Shown one piece after another: positions 32,670 to 45,700 of a DNA stretch of 64,000 bases. Both the position numbers and the translations under genes were made by a program. The first letter of the stretch is position 1. Each line of letters starts with the position of its first letter. The stretch is from Tenrec ecaudatus (Eukaryota > Chordata > Mammalia > Afrosoricida > Tenrecidae): positions 124,410,086 to 124,474,085 of the forward strand of contig NC_134537.1 in NCBI RefSeq assembly GCF_050624435.1, given 5' to 3'. The notes beneath the pieces were generated by a model. That model was not told the origin of the DNA, did no database searches, and saw nothing but the letters and a program-made list of their open reading frames with translations.

Positions 32670-33189
32670 TGTGTTAGACAGGGTTCTCTAGAGAGACAAA
32701 ACCAGATTGCTAGTAATTATATATAAATATATTTATAAAGATACATATATAACACAAGAAATGAACCATTAAATTATGTACAGATAGATAATACAAGAAA
32801 TTAACAGTTAAATTATAAAGCAGTGAGACACTGGCAGTCCTTCAAGTCTTGAGAGCTGCCAGTCCCTTTCTGTAGAGAGAGCTGGCCTATATATACCCAG
32901 GCAGCAAACAGCAAGGCAGGTCACCAACTGTCGGTCCCCAGCTCCAGAGACGAACATTCCAATCGTGTGGGATTAAAGGGACCTTAACTTACAGCGACAC
33001 AGTCTGCAGGCTAGGCAGGTAGTGTGCTCTTTAAAATGAGGCACAGAACAAGCAAGGCAGCCACATGCAAGTCCGATGATTAAAGAGTGAGAGACAAGCA
33101 AGGCGAGGCTCACCGAGCCATTTATCTCTCCGCCCTTCAATTAATCCTACTTGTGTTTATCGGCCAGGCTGGCACAATAAACTATCGCA
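32670..33189 (+). mobile_element. About 520-bp LTR-like element, copy 2, in RTE
   Basis: Begins TGTGTTAGAC and ends AATAAACTATCGCA, with CCTGT on both sides (32665-32669 and 33190-33194), so a 5-bp target duplication. The host RTE continues on the right with 'cctgtgcatgacaaagaggc'. TG...CA ends and a 5-bp duplication suggest an LTR of an unrecognised family; AATAAA sits unusually close to the end. Confidence 0.75.
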
Positions 33190-34235
33190 CCTGTGCATGA
33201 CAAAGAGGCAACCATTCAAAGAACAAGGGAATACTGCATGGTTTAACATCAAGAAAGGTGTTGGTCAGGGTTGTATTCTCGCATCCTATTTATCTAATTT
33301 GCATGCTGAACAAAAAATCAGAGAAGCTAGATTACATGAAGAAAACAGCATCAGGGTCGTGGGAAGGTTTATTAACAACCTGTGACATGAAGGTGACACA
33401 ATCTCGTTTACTGAATGCAAGGAGGACTTGAAGCATTTCCTGATGAAAATCAAGGATTGCAGCCTTCAATATGGATTACAACTCAATGCAAACAAAACCC
33501 AAATCTGCACAACTGGTAGCATCATGAAAACAGAGCAAAGATTGAAGATGTCAAGAATGTCCTCTTGCTTGAGTCCAAAATGGAAGCAAGAGATCAAATG
33601 CCACATCGCATTAGGCCAGTCTGTTCTATGAAATCTCTTGAGCACAAGCATGGGGAACATGTTCTAAAACTCATGGTGGCAATGAGTTTACAACTGCTCT
33701 TGATGTGATTGAACTATTGAACCGTATGATAAATGAATTATATGCCAACAAAGCTGTTTAGAAAGTGTTGAAGAGCAAGGGCATCACATTGAGGACTAAG
33801 GTTCATTTGATCTAAGCCATGGTATTTTCAGTCGCCCCACATGCAGGTGAATGTTGGACAATGAATATAGAAGACCGGAGAAGGACTGGTGCATTTGAAT
33901 TGTGGTGCTGGGAAGAATATTAAAAGTTCCACGGACTGCCAAACGGACAGATCTGTTTTTGAAGAAATACAGCTAGAATGCTCCTTACAAGCAAGAATGG
34001 TGAGACTCTATCTCATGTACTTTGGACATGTTATTAAGGGAAGACCAGTCCCTGGACAAGGACATCATGCTTCATAAACAGAAGAGCTGTGAAAAAGAGG
34101 AAGACCCTTCTCAAGATGGTCTAGTGGGCTGCGATGACAGGATCAAAAATAGCAACAACGGTGAGGATGGGGCAGGACCCAGCGGTGCTTTGTTCTGTCG
34201 CACATAGCATCGCTATGAGTCCGAACCAACGCAAC
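33190..34235 (+). mobile_element. RTE/BovB-like LINE, right part with 3' end
   Basis: Frames 33197-33385 and 33428-33631 encode RT palm text (KKGVGQGCILASYLSNL; LKHFLMKIKDCSLQYGLQLN in effect broken by a stop before it). Then 'gacattgaggactaaggttc'-like and 'ctttggacatgttattaagg' C-terminal regions, ending 'atcgctatgagtccgaacca' near 34225. An extra ~70 bp near 33660-33750 does not match other copies. Confidence 0.8.
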
Positions 34236-34254
34236 AGAACCTCCCGACCACATG

Positions 34255-34345
34255 CACAGGCACTTCGTCCTGTGGAGCCACTGGACGGGCTGCAACTACC
34301 AACATTTTTTGTTAGCAGCGGATGCTTACTCATCACACCACCCTG
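34255..34345 (-). mobile_element. AfroSINE head fragment
   Basis: 'ggagccactggacgggctgc' and 'gttagcagcggatgcttact' followed by 'cacaccaccctgggccc' are the reverse head half of the SINE. Confidence 0.65.
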
Positions 34346-35884
34346 GGCCCTTTATGGGGCTCAGAGACCATGGTTGAAGGAGAAGCATGGAGAATTAGCA
34401 TATGGGGTAAAAGACAGAGGCTGACACGATGAGTCTTAAATGGACCGCAGTCAATGGCTCTTCTTATTACCCTGCTTGCCACCCAGTGAAGACTATTTCC
34501 ACAGAGGCAAAGTTAAAGTCTGTCTTCTTGTCTGCACAAACTCTAGTCAAAACGTCGTTACTTGCTTTCTGGGGTCACCGAGCTACCTACCTTTCCATGT
34601 ATCCACTTAAACCTGGGTTCTCTGTAATTAGCTCTGACGAAGCTGTCTGATGAAGGCAGCAAGCTCAGTGGGGTGTTGAGCAATGGAAGCCATGAAGAAC
34701 ACTCACCAGTCCATACCGTGAGAGAAATGAATTAGAAGAATTTATCAAAACAATCCCCTCTGGCAGGTCATCATTTAAGCTCCCATCAACAGACCTTTCT
34801 ACACCGAAGTGCCACTTTTCAAAACCTATGTTTCTTTTGGCTTCCATAATGAGAAGGGGGAGTTCTTGTTAGATTGCATTCAGCTGCTGGAAGCTCACTC
34901 TCTGAAGAATGGAGTGGTTGGGTAATGGAGAAAGCTTCGAAATGCGGTGAAAGATTTTGATTATAATAACAGAAACCATTTTTCAGAAGGTTCAACCATA
35001 TGGAGCCACTGAGGTCTATAACCATGGCCAATTTCACCCCTTCTTGCCTTTGCCCCCCCCCCATTGTTGATTAATAGGACCACATGTCTCCTACCAAGGC
35101 TTCTGGGAGTTTGGTCAATCCATGGAGCTCTTAGTACCTGCTAGGTTACAAATGCGATGCCAAAACTTGGTTTAAAGACATTCAAAATTAATTCAGAAGG
35201 AGCCTGAGTCAGCATACTAACATTTATTTCAGAGACGCTTTAAATAACACCTCCTCATGTTTCAGAGTCCCCGTCCCATGAATAGGGCCATTATATCCGA
35301 GGTCTCATCAGCAGGGACTTGAGACTGACCGGGGGTCCCTGTGGATTCTGTGTGTAGCATTTGGCTCCCATTAGACACTGTGCTTGAGTTTAGCTCACTC
35401 CCTCTGTTCAGTCCTCTCAGCAGCACAGAGAAAAGTCAGGATAGACAGGGCGTGGAGCCAAACGTGGCCAACTGATTTAGACAACGACTGACCAGCTAAA
35501 ATCACACATAGAGTTTTGGTCAGAAATACTGCAGTTGCTTTAGCTGTTGCTTACAGAACTTCTAGGCGCCTTCAAAGGTGCATTCTTCTGTGGTTGCCAA
35601 GTTTTAGGCAGGAGGCCAACTGTAGTCATCGTGAGAATGTATAAAACCGTGTTATTTACAGTGGAACTTCTCAGTATGTTGCAGATGAAATTGGGTCCCT
35701 TCAAAATATGCACCAGCCTGGCCAGTATTGTGATTCTCGTCTGTTTGGTAATTGTGCAATGATGAAGTACAGCAGATATGTAATGATGCTATCATCCCAA
35801 GGATGGGATCTAATATAATTATCTTCCATTTTGGATGTGCTATAAATCCTGACTGCTCTGCGTTAATGAGCTAGCCTTGTTGCT
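34346..35884. other. Intron DNA, nothing recognised
   Basis: About 1.5 kb without a recognised repeat; a C10-11 run lies near 35055. No coding signal. Confidence 0.35.
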
Positions 35885-36240
35885 GGTGTTAGATGTCATC
35901 AAGTCAGTTCTAACTATAGTGACCCTGCGTGCGACAGAATGAAACCCTACGGGTCGGGTACCACCCCCACGATGGTTCCTATGTCTGAGCCCGTTGTTGC
36001 AGTCACTGTGTCCGTCCACTTGTCACAGGCCTCCTGTCCCTTCATCACTATTCTTCTCAAGGTTATTGTGATCCACGCGTCCAATGCCTTGGCATAGTCA
36101 ATAAGGAAACTTTTTTTCCTGGTATTCTCTGCTTTCAGCCAAGATCCATCTGATATCATTAATGATACCCTTTGTCGCATGCCCTTTTCTGAAGATAGCC
36201 TGAACCTCCTGAGCTTCTCCGTCATCTATTCTTACAGCTG
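35885..36240 (-). mobile_element. RTE/BovB-like LINE with internal deletion
   Basis: The plus strand first shows the reversed 3' end ('aagtcagttctaactatagt', 'gagcccgttgttgcagtcac'), then at about 36035 jumps to the reversed RT N-terminal region ('tgccttggcatagtcaataa', 'ctgctttcagccaagatcca'). About 1 kb of RT is missing between them. Confidence 0.8.
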
Positions 36241-36329
36241 TAATTTGTTTGAGTTTGTGTTTTCCATCTGTTGAAGTCCAAGTGTATAGTGGCTGTCTGT
36301 GCTATGGAAAAATGGTATTTGAAAATGGG

Positions 36330-36632
36330 GAACCCATCACAAGGCTGGATATATAGCCCCACCCCTGAAGGGGATGAATAACAGAAATGTGGGTAAAGGG
36401 AGACAGCAGACAGTGTAAGACAGGAAATAATAATAACAATATGTAATTGATCAAGGATTCCTGAGGCTGGGAGGCTGGGGGAGGGAGGGGAAAAAGAGGA
36501 GCTTATAACAAGGACTCAAATAGAAAATATTTTGGAAATGATGGTGGCAACAAATGTACAAATATGCTTGACACAATCGATGTATGGAATGTTATAAGAG
36601 CTGTAAGAGCCTCCAATAAAATACTTTTTTTA
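36330..36632 (+). mobile_element. Family T retroposon tail 1
   Basis: 'gggtaaagggagacagcaga', G-rich 'gaggctgggggagggagggg', 'ggactcaaatagaaaatatt' and 'cctccaataaaatac' then T/A-rich tail. 5' truncated. Confidence 0.8.
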
Positions 36633-36639
36633 AAAAAGG

Positions 36640-36772
36640 TATTTGCTATGAAATGCTTTGAGAATGATTGGGACAGGGAATGTATGGATGTGCTTTATAC
36701 AATTGATGTATGTATATGTATGGATTGTGATAAGAGTTGTTTGAGTCCCTAATAAAATGTAAAAAAAGAAAA
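36640..36772 (+). mobile_element. Family T retroposon tail 2
   Basis: 'gctttatacaattgatgtat' to 'gagtccctaataaaatgtaa' and A-rich tail. It starts inside the A/T-rich tail of tail 1. Confidence 0.8.
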
Positions 36773-36779
36773 GAGGGAA

Positions 36780-36898
36780 AAAAAAGAAAATGATTAGGGC
36801 AAAGAATGTACAGATGGGCTTTATACAATTGATGTATGTATATGTATGGACTGTGATGAGTTGTATGAGCCCTTAATAAATTGTTTTTTTTTAAGAAA
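36780..36898 (+). mobile_element. Family T retroposon tail 3
   Basis: 'gaaaatgattagggcaaaga' to 'tgagcccttaataaattg' and T/A tail. Third severely truncated copy in the same orientation. Confidence 0.8.
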
Positions 36899-36969
36899 AA
36901 AGGTATTTGCTATGAACAAGTCGTTGGTCTTGAAAAAATCTATTATGCAATCTCCAGCTTTGTTTCAAT

Positions 36970-37265
36970 CACTTAAGGTCATATTTTCCAACTACCTTTC
37001 CTTCCTCTTTGTTTCCAACTCTCCCATTCCCATTGCCGATATTTATCAATACATCTTGATTGCATTTTGATCATTTTCGGACTGAAGAAGTTGGTAGAAT
37101 TTTTCATTTTCTGCATCACTGCTCTCATGGTTTGTGCATAAACTTGAATAATAGTTTTATCAAGTGGGTTTTCTTGTATGCAGATAGCTATTGTCCCATC
37201 ACAGTCAGCAGAGTACTTCAAGACGGACTTTGACATAGCCTTTAAATCCACATGCTTTCCTGATT
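36970..37265 (-). mobile_element. RTE/BovB-like LINE fragment, endonuclease region
   Basis: The minus frame 36979-37251 (90 codons) reads MSKSVLKYSADCDGTIAICI... and IQVYAQTMRAVMQKMKNSTN, RTE-type endonuclease text (normally VIQVYAPT). Both ends are cut. Confidence 0.75.
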
Positions 37266-39439
37266 CAAAATGGCCTGACCCTGTCAGTTTCAGGTTATGA
37301 ACACCCAGAAGGCCGACCTCTATGTATTCCAGTTCATTTTTACAACTTCAAATTGTCCTATATTTATCATTTCTAGAAGCTAGTCTTAGGTTATGTCAAT
37401 GCAAAGGAGATTATGTTTGTTACGTTAATGGGACCCTTTATGGTGGAATGCTACAAGTTTATTCAGATCCCAAGTTTACACAGCTCCAATGTAAGAAGGG
37501 GTTTTCTGGGTTATATCCGGCAACACCCCTTCTCCTCCAAGAGCTCAGGGGAGAGAGAAGCGAGTAGAGTGGGAGGTACTTCATTATCATTAAGAAAGAT
37601 GACACAGAATTAGGGTGTGCCATTTGAACCCAGGACCCCTGTCCTGAGAACCTCCTGGGGCCATAGGAAGATCGAGGCACAGGAGATCTCCCAGGAGTGC
37701 TGGGCCTATAGATGTTAAAGGGAGAAAAAGACCTTCCCCTATGACTGACAGAGATAAAGTCTCCCCCTAAAGCTAGCACCTTGAATTTGGCCTTCTCGCT
37801 TCCTAAACTGTGAGCGAATACACTTCTGTTTGTAAACCAAGCTACAACCTGTGTTCTGTGATGGGTAGGTTGGTCATGAATCCATTACAACAGTCCCCAA
37901 GATATTGATCTCCTCAGCCACCAAGGAGGCCATTTCCCTGGTCAGTCACTTTTAGTGTTTGACTTTTACTCCAGGATGCCCATGCAAACTTTCCATGTGG
38001 ACTACATGTGGACCATGACATGAAGCACATAGCAAAGCAGGTGTGGAACCAAAGGGAAGTCAAGGGGCCAAGACCTATGATTTCAGCTGCCTGATGGGAT
38101 AGAGTTGTCCCGACTCTACCAGGACCAGCTGTGACTCTGGACACATGACATCATCTTCCTAGGCTTGAGTTCCACCGCTTAAAAATAAGAGGGCCTGGTA
38201 GGAAGAGCCCTGCGGTTGAGGGAGCCCTTCTTGTGTGGGGGCCTCTGTTCTAGGTGTCAGACTACAGCAGGGAGGGCTCGCAGAGAGTCTCCAGAGGCCT
38301 CAGTGGGAGCAGAGGGAGAGGGTGATGGAGGAGACTTGTGACCCCTGGTATGATCACAGAAATTCCATTTTGCTTTCTTTATATGTTTGAAGAAAGTAGT
38401 CTGCAGTTGATACATGGGTGCCCATGGCCCCATAAGGGTTCTGGGTTGAGGGAGGGCCAGGCAGCCGAGGAGCGCCCCCGCCCCCGTGTCTGGTAGTGAA
38501 GAGTACATGTGGATGTAGATTGTGGAGACACCCACTGAGTTTACCTACGATTTCCTATGTCCCAGGCCCTGCACACAAATCAAACCAATTAGGACTGAGC
38601 GTGTTTGTAGGTATAGGGATTTGGCTTTCACAGGTGCGCTTGCAAAAACATTCTGCATTCATGGTTGGAGGCAAAAACCTTAAACAAATAAGGGTGTTTG
38701 GGAGAAACCCTCCATCCTGGCTCCACATTCTTTCACTAGCAGACCAGAGACCCAGCTGGGGGCCTGCTCCTCACCCCAGCCTGTACTCCGCACTGCTGAG
38801 ACGGATGGAGACAATGCCAAAGGATCCTCTGGGCAGTCTGACCCCACTGAGCATGCACCCTCTCCTCAGTCCTCTGGGCACCCTCTCCCTCAGCCCTGTC
38901 TCTCTGGAGACATCTTAGTTTCTCTCCTGTGAAGGAGGGGGACCTTCCCTTGGACATGGTGCTGGCCTGCAAGATGTGTGGTCACAAAGTTGACCACAAA
39001 AGGGGCTCACAAAAGTGAGGCGGACTCATGTCAGGACAATGAGAGTGGGGCACCACAGAATCACTCTATGGGGTTCTAGAGAAGGACCCAGGGCCTAGCC
39101 TCTTGCTTCCAGCAGCCCCTGAAAATGCTGCCAGGCAAACCAGCTGAGACACTAAGCTGCTCTGAGCAGTCAGTTACTCTGTGTAAATGCCCAATGATTT
39201 TTGAGTTTCCCCGCAAACGCCCAGGATTTCATAGCCTCTGTGGGACGGGAAATGGCAGGGATGGCTGGCTATAGAGGGTCAAGGAGAATAATATCAACCC
39301 AGAGGAGAATTCAAACTACTCCAAAGGTAAGATTCACACATTAAATGGATCAAAGTTCATCAATTTGAGTGTATAATAAATGTTGCATGTCTTTATATAT
39401 TTTTAAAGAAAACCTAAACCTGACTCCCATCCCAATGGG
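37266..39439. other. Intron DNA; possible MaLR 3' end near 37.76-37.87 kb
   Basis: Text 'aaactgtgagcgaatacact' and 'tctgtttgtaaaccaagc' at about 37805-37845 resembles the end of an MLT1-like LTR. The rest (37.9-39.4 kb) has no recognised repeat or gene; the 140-codon frame 38496-38918 is not recognised. Confidence 0.35.
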
Positions 39440-40965
39440 CTCAGTACAAATTCAGTCACTATCTGACTGGGTTGAAATGGGTTGATATTGGCAATTTTGA
39501 ACCAGACAATCATGATCTACCAGGCTGGGGGTGATAAATTGAAGGACAGCAGCATCACATTCACTTTCAAAAAAGACTATTTCAATCTCTATCCTGAAGT
39601 ACAATATTATTAGTGACAGAATAATATCCATGCACCTATAAGAAAGACCAGCAAATATGAGAATTACTCAGATTTGCACAACCACCACTGCTGCCAAAAT
39701 TGAAAAAACAAACAGAACATTTGACCAAGTTCTGCAGTCTGAACTGGATCAAGCATAGAATCAAGATGCACTGATAATTATTAGTGATGTGAATGCTAAA
39801 GCAAAGGAGGATCAGTAATTGGAACACATGTCCTTTGTGAAAGACATAATGCCTGAGATTGAATGACACAATTTTGCAAAACCAAAGAATTACTCTTTGG
39901 AAATAACTTTTTTTTGGGTCAACAATATAACTGACTACACAAATAGACCTCACTGGATAGCATACACGAGAATCAAATCAACTCCATCTATGGAAGGAGA
40001 CTACAGAACAACTGACTCTGTATCATCAGTCACAACAACGGAGAAACAGATGAGCAACTGCTCATATGCAAGTTCAAGTGGAAGCTGAAGAAAATTTAAA
40101 CAAGCCCACAAGCACCACAGTAAACTTTGAATCTATCCCACCTGAATTTGGGGACCATCTCAAAAATAGATTTGACACATTGACACTAATGGCTGCAGAT
40201 CAGAAGCACTATGGAATGGCATCAAGGATACTGACTCGAAGTAAGCTCAGTGTCACTAAAAAGATGATGATGATGAAGAAGAAGAAGAAATGGATGTCAG
40301 AAGAGACTCTAAAAGTTGCTCTTGAAGGTAGAATAACTAAAGCTAGTAGAAGGTTCCAAAGGTTGTCTCAAGCAAACACACTTGGCATTTCTCATGCTGA
40401 GAAACTGAAGAAAACATTCAATCCCCCAGTTGCAATACTGAAGGATACGATGGCAAATAAAGCATTAGGGGCTAACCAAAAGATCAGTGGCCCAAACTCA
40501 CCAGTTGATCCCCAGGAGAAACATGTCTCAGTCTGCTTGGGTAACGATTTACGGCCTAGGAAACCATATGGAACATTTCTACTTTGTCTTGTAAGGTTCC
40601 TATGGGTAGGAGTAGACTCAATGGCAGTGGCTTTGTTTTGGACTTTTGTTACAAGCAAAATGTTGAACCATGCAGGGAGCACCAAGAGAATATGGAAGGA
40701 CTACACAGAGTCACTCTATCCAGAAGGAATGGGATGATACTCAACTATTTCGTCTATCAAGAGGTAGCATATGAACAAAAAGGAGTGGTATTGAAGGAAG
40801 AAGCCCGAGCTACAGTGCAGGCGCTGGTGAAAAACAATATTCCAGGAATTGGCACAATGCCAACTGAGATGTTTCAACAAACCTGGAAGCATATGCTGGT
40901 CTATGCCAATAAATTTTTAAGACAGCCAGGTGGTCAAGAAACTGAAAGGGATTCACCAACTGATT
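39440..40965 (+). mobile_element. RTE/BovB-like LINE, endonuclease to early RT
   Basis: The endonuclease block at 39475-39800 ('gttgaaatgggttgatattg', 'accagacaatcatgatctac') is followed by the linker frame 40066-40737 (223 codons, longest RTE-derived frame here; it also runs through a SINE) and by 'ccaggaattggcacaatgcc', the APGID-like RT start. Truncated at about 40965. Inactive. Confidence 0.8.
40535..40655 (+). mobile_element. AfroSINE 3' half inside RTE
   Basis: 'aggaaaccatatggaacatt' then 'gtaggagtagactcaatggc' and 'agtggctttgttttgg' is the SINE 3' half. RTE text lies on both sides. The open frame 40066-40737 crosses this insertion by chance. Confidence 0.7.
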
Positions 40966-41029
40966 CTCAGAAATGATGTGTTCACTCAGTCATTGATAAG
41001 GATCTACAGAGTTTTGATCTCAATTAATC

Positions 41030-42598
41030 TTTAAAGTTTATTATGAATAGCTTTATTAAGGTATGATTTAAATACCACAGATGTATCAATTTTTAGGATT
41101 TTTAGTGCATTTACTGAGTTGTGCAATGACCACAATATAATTTTAGAACATTTGCATCACATCAAACATCACCTTCATGCCCTATAACCACACCCCTTTC
41201 CCATCCCCTATTTTAGGCACCATCGCTCAAGGTAGCCTAAGCACCCACTGATCTATTTTTTATCTTTATAGACTTACATTTTCTGGACATTTCACTGAGG
41301 TGGAATCTAGCAACATGCTTTTTTTTTTGCATCTGGTTTCTTTCATTTAAATGAATACTTTTGAGGTTGACTCATGGTGTAGCATGCTCACTACTTAATT
41401 GTTGTTTGTTTTTGACAAGTAGTATCCTATTGTATTGCTTTACCAAAACTGGTTTATTCGTTCACCAGTTCATGGACATATTTTCCCCGTGTTTTGCCTA
41501 TTTTGCATAATTCTACTATGAACATTTGCATCTGAATTGTATGCCTTCGTGTGTGCTGGGTTAATAGCTAGGTATGGAACTGCTGGGCCATGTATAGATA
41601 CAGTACCTCTATTTTAAGGAACCATTCATTGTTTTCTAAAGTGTTTGCACCAGTTCACATTCCACCAGCAATTTCCTTCACATCTTCACCGATACTTGCT
41701 TTTATCTATATTCTTTATTCAAGCGTCAAGTGTTGCCTCTTTGTGGTTTTGATTCAGATGTTCTTAATCACTAATGAAGGGGAGTATATTTTCAGGTGAT
41801 AATTGGCAACTTATATAACTCCTTTGGAGAAATGTCCATTCAAATAATTTTGCCTCCCCCTCCTTTTTTTTTAAATTGGGTCATTATATATTCTCAACAT
41901 AGGTTTTTATGAAATTTATTATTTGAAATATATCCTTTGGATAAAGTTTTAATTTTGTAGAGTAAAATTCATCATTTTCATTTTTTTTACCTGCACTGCT
42001 TTGTATCATTGTGAGAAATCATTTCCTAATCCAGGATCTTGCCTATGTTTTCTTCAAAGAGTTTTATGGATTTAGTCTTTACATGTAGGCTGGTGACCAA
42101 TCTTGAGGTAACGGCTGTGTATGGTGTGAGAGCGGTCTGGCCACCAGCTGTTAAAAAGACTCAATTCTTTGCCCCTTGGATTTTAATGGCTTGTTTGTTG
42201 AAAATAACTGACCATGAAGTAAAAGTTATAATTTACTGTTTCTTTAATCTGTATGTCCTTATGCTAATACCACACTGTTTTGATTACTGCAGCTTTTGTA
42301 GTAAAGTTTAAAATTGGGAAGCATAAGCCTCCATTTGTTTTGGTATCATTATGAGCATCTATTTGGCGATTATAGCTACCCTGCATTCCATATTAATTTT
42401 AAGATGAGTTTATCAATTTATGCAACAACAACAAAAAGTCAGCGAGAATTTTGGCCCGTGTGATACTGAACCTGTAGATTAAGTTGAAGTATATTGCTAT
42501 CGTAACACTATTATGTTTTCATGGGAAAATGGAAAGTCTTTCTACGTACTTATTCATAACTTTGCTGAGCTCGTTTACTAGTTTTAATACATTATTTT
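41030..42598 (-). mobile_element. Long old LINE-1 3' end
   Basis: Plus-strand text is classic reverse L1: 'aatagctttattaaggtatg', 'ttcacattccaccagcaatt', 'gtccttatgctaataccaca', 'cactgttttgattactgcag'. About 1.5 kb of ORF2 end plus 3' UTR, frame decayed. Confidence 0.8.
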
Positions 42599-42599
42599 A

Positions 42600-42795
42600 A
42601 AATCACTTTACTTGGTGAAGCAGCGGGTCCGTGAAAAAGAGGAAGACCCCTATCGCGATGGATTGACACGAGGGCGGTTATGAAGGGTCAAATGGAGCAA
42701 TGGGGGGTATGACAGTACAGGATGGGCAGTGCTTTGTTTTATTTTACCTCTGTTGGAGCAGACTGGATAGTTCCTGACAATGACAATAATTTTCC
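42600..42795 (+). mobile_element. RTE/BovB-like LINE 3' end
   Basis: 'gtgaaaaagaggaagacccc', 'gcgatggattgacacgaggg', 'acaggatgggcagtgctttg' and an AAT/ACA tail at 42780-42792. Confidence 0.8.
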
Positions 42796-45700
42796 TTGTT
42801 CGATTATTCAGATTTTCCTCCTCACAAGATCACATGCTCTGTGACTCAAGACAATTTTGCTTTTGCCTTTGTCTGGGTCCCTTTAATTAATCACGACTCA
42901 CATTAGAAGTTAGGGAAAGGCATTAAGGGGGAGATGATTTAGATCTAGGGGGATAAAGTGTCTGGCCTGCGGCCACTGAGGTGGAAACAGGAGGAGCTGG
43001 GGCTAGAGGAAGGCCTTCTGCCTTCAGACCCATCTCTGTGTTTCCACCATGGTGCCTCGGGTTGGTAGTCGGAATCGGGGACAATGAATGAGCCACGTCT
43101 CTGCAGCACTCCTGTTGTCTTACTCTGTCACAAGTGGCCAGATTCAGTCAAGCAGGGAACAGAATGTACATTTCCCAACTGTCCACAGTATTTTGCACCA
43201 GGCTCTGTGCTAGGTACGAAAGCCCCATAAAGTAAAACAAGCAAAACTATCCCCATTTTACAAGTGACCATGAGATAAATTACTTGTTCACAAGCCCAGC
43301 GCCTGTAAGCAGCAGAACGTTAAGTATTATACGTTCAAATTCCTGGGTTCTTCCCATTACATCCTGTTGTCTCTCCTTTGCTGCTTCTAAGGAAGCATCT
43401 CTCCGGACAATGTCATCCTGTATGACCATCTGTCCATGTCTATCCCTGAGATTGTGGTCCTGTAGAGCATTTTGCACGTGGCATATGCCTGCACAGACAG
43501 ACACCCATAATGCACAACTCCCTGTCTTTCCAGGCTTTTTCCAGAGTAAGCAACCTCATGGATAGCTATTTGTTAAATGCCTCCTTTGTTTGTCTCAATG
43601 GACAGTGGGAACAATAAGCGCTTCTGGGGTTGAGTATCAAAGCGAGAATTCAACCTAACACACTTAGCTACTTATCTCGAATGGCTGAGGCTGGACAGTT
43701 GTGATAAATGGCTTAAACAGACCTCTTTTGATAAGTCACATCTGGGACACGGACCCAGACCACCAAGATGCAACACTGGCCTAGTAATTTCTAGTTACAC
43801 TTGCGCCTGGGGAGCCTGAGCGAGCTTGGCTGTCCTTTGAAGGCAAGATGTGACTTGCACCGCACCCTACTCAATCAGTCGCATGCTACCTGATGTGCAG
43901 GAAACCCATGCACATTTCTTCATATTGATTTTGAAGTTTCTTGAAAATGACTTTGTCCTATTTAACCACTCCCTTTCCACTCTAACATCTTCACCCCCAT
44001 CCCAAGCAGGGAAGCAAGTCCAACTGCCTTGCTGCAGATTAAAAATTCTGAAGAAATGACAGAGGTCACCTCGGACACAGAGCTCAAACTCCCTTTTACC
44101 CGGTCCCCCCAATGCCACTGTACACCTAGCTCAGGCTGTGGTCGAACAGCACAGAGCAGAAATGAGTCCAATGAATAGTTCTGCAAAGGCTGTCGAGTAG
44201 TATAAGAGGCAAGTAGACACCCAATTTAAAATGCCTCTGGTTTAGTTTTTCACTAAATTCCAAATTGGCGAGTAACCCTGGGTTCTCAGGGTTTAAACGA
44301 ACTTCTTTCATATTCCCCCAAAGACTCTAGGCTTGGGAATTAAAGCCATTTATAAACCCGAGTCTGGGAAAGTGCTCAGAAACAATGGTTCCCTTGGGCA
44401 GCATCGTGTGTGGCAGACGGTATCTGTTTTATTAGCCTGGCTCCTACTTCCAGGTAGGTTGGTGGTCATGAGGAGAATATGAATTTCTTAATAAGAAGAA
44501 ATGAAAAGGCAATGTCTCGGCCAAAATAACATCAGCCTGGATTTTACTCAGCCGTATTTGATATTCTCTCCGTTTGTTGCCAAATTCAACCACTTCTTCC
44601 CTCATGCGAGTCCTCTTTCGCTCCCTGCTTCACACTCAGATGCTTGGGCTGTGGCCCGGCCCCTCATGGCGTAGAAGAGAGAGAAAAAAGTTTTAGCCTG
44701 CGTCACGATCAATGAAAACAGTTATCACTCGACTTATCTTCTGTCTTCAACAAGCCATCTGCTTGGCGTATCAGAGTACAACTGTTCTCCTCAGGCTGGT
44801 CAGGGGTGAGGATGTTCTGAAGTAGACCTTCACGTCTTCCTGAGAAGAATGGCCCGGCCATCTACATCGGAAAAATCAGCCACTGACGTCCGCATGGAGC
44901 ACGGCTCTACTCCGCTACTCAGCCAATCTTTGGGGTAGTAGTCAAGCCCCCCCATGTGCGCCACACGGTATCGAAGACTTGGGACCTCCTCATTCCACAC
45001 TCAGATGTCTTGTCTGAAACATGAAGGGTCCAGGTGGCAGGATAGTCTGTGAATTCAGTCGTGACCACCATGGGCCCAGGTCCACTTTCTTAGTGGCTGT
45101 TTGAGTCTGTTTCCCCTAAATGAATTTGTCCTTTGCTTGTGTCAGTGAAAAGGCAGGCTCATTGCTCGATAGGGCAGCCTCTCTTCACACGCTAATACTG
45201 CGATGGGCTGGGCCACAGTGCGTCCTCGTGGGAAGCCCCGTGTTCATAAATTCACTTGTCAAAGCAGCAATGTACTTTGACCACCCTTTCCGCCTGCACT
45301 CCCTAGTGCTGGAATTCCAAGTTAGGATTTTAAAAGAGCTGAAATGGACCCAGCTTGTGGTAGGATTTCTGGGCTTAAGACCTCAGATTAGAAATTTCTA
45401 TTGGAAATCACATCCTTCATTACCAGCTACCCTTAGGAACAGAGCTTCATCCTCTACTAGACAGTGGGAGCGGGGAGGACTGTTTGTAACAACCAAGTAT
45501 CTAATAAGTAAATGCCTAATGGACCCCAGTCCTTCTGGTTTCACTAGACTAACTCGCACTTATGAGTTGGCTGCGCAAGGAAGACTGCTGGAAGGAGAAA
45601 CCCTCTGGCCTAAACAGGAAGAACTATTGATCATATCAACTGAAAGCCACTCTCCCAGGACATTCCTCCTAGCTCACTGCACAGAGACCGCTCGACTCCA

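Noticed and set aside
38496..38576. Possible ENPP6 exon 2 ('tacatgtgg' resembles a YMW codon string)
   Set aside because: The surrounding translation does not match ENPP6 and no acceptor/donor pair frames it.
40066..40737. 223-codon frame as a host gene
   Set aside because: It is RTE linker sequence that happens to read through an inserted AfroSINE; no start context or conserved domain.
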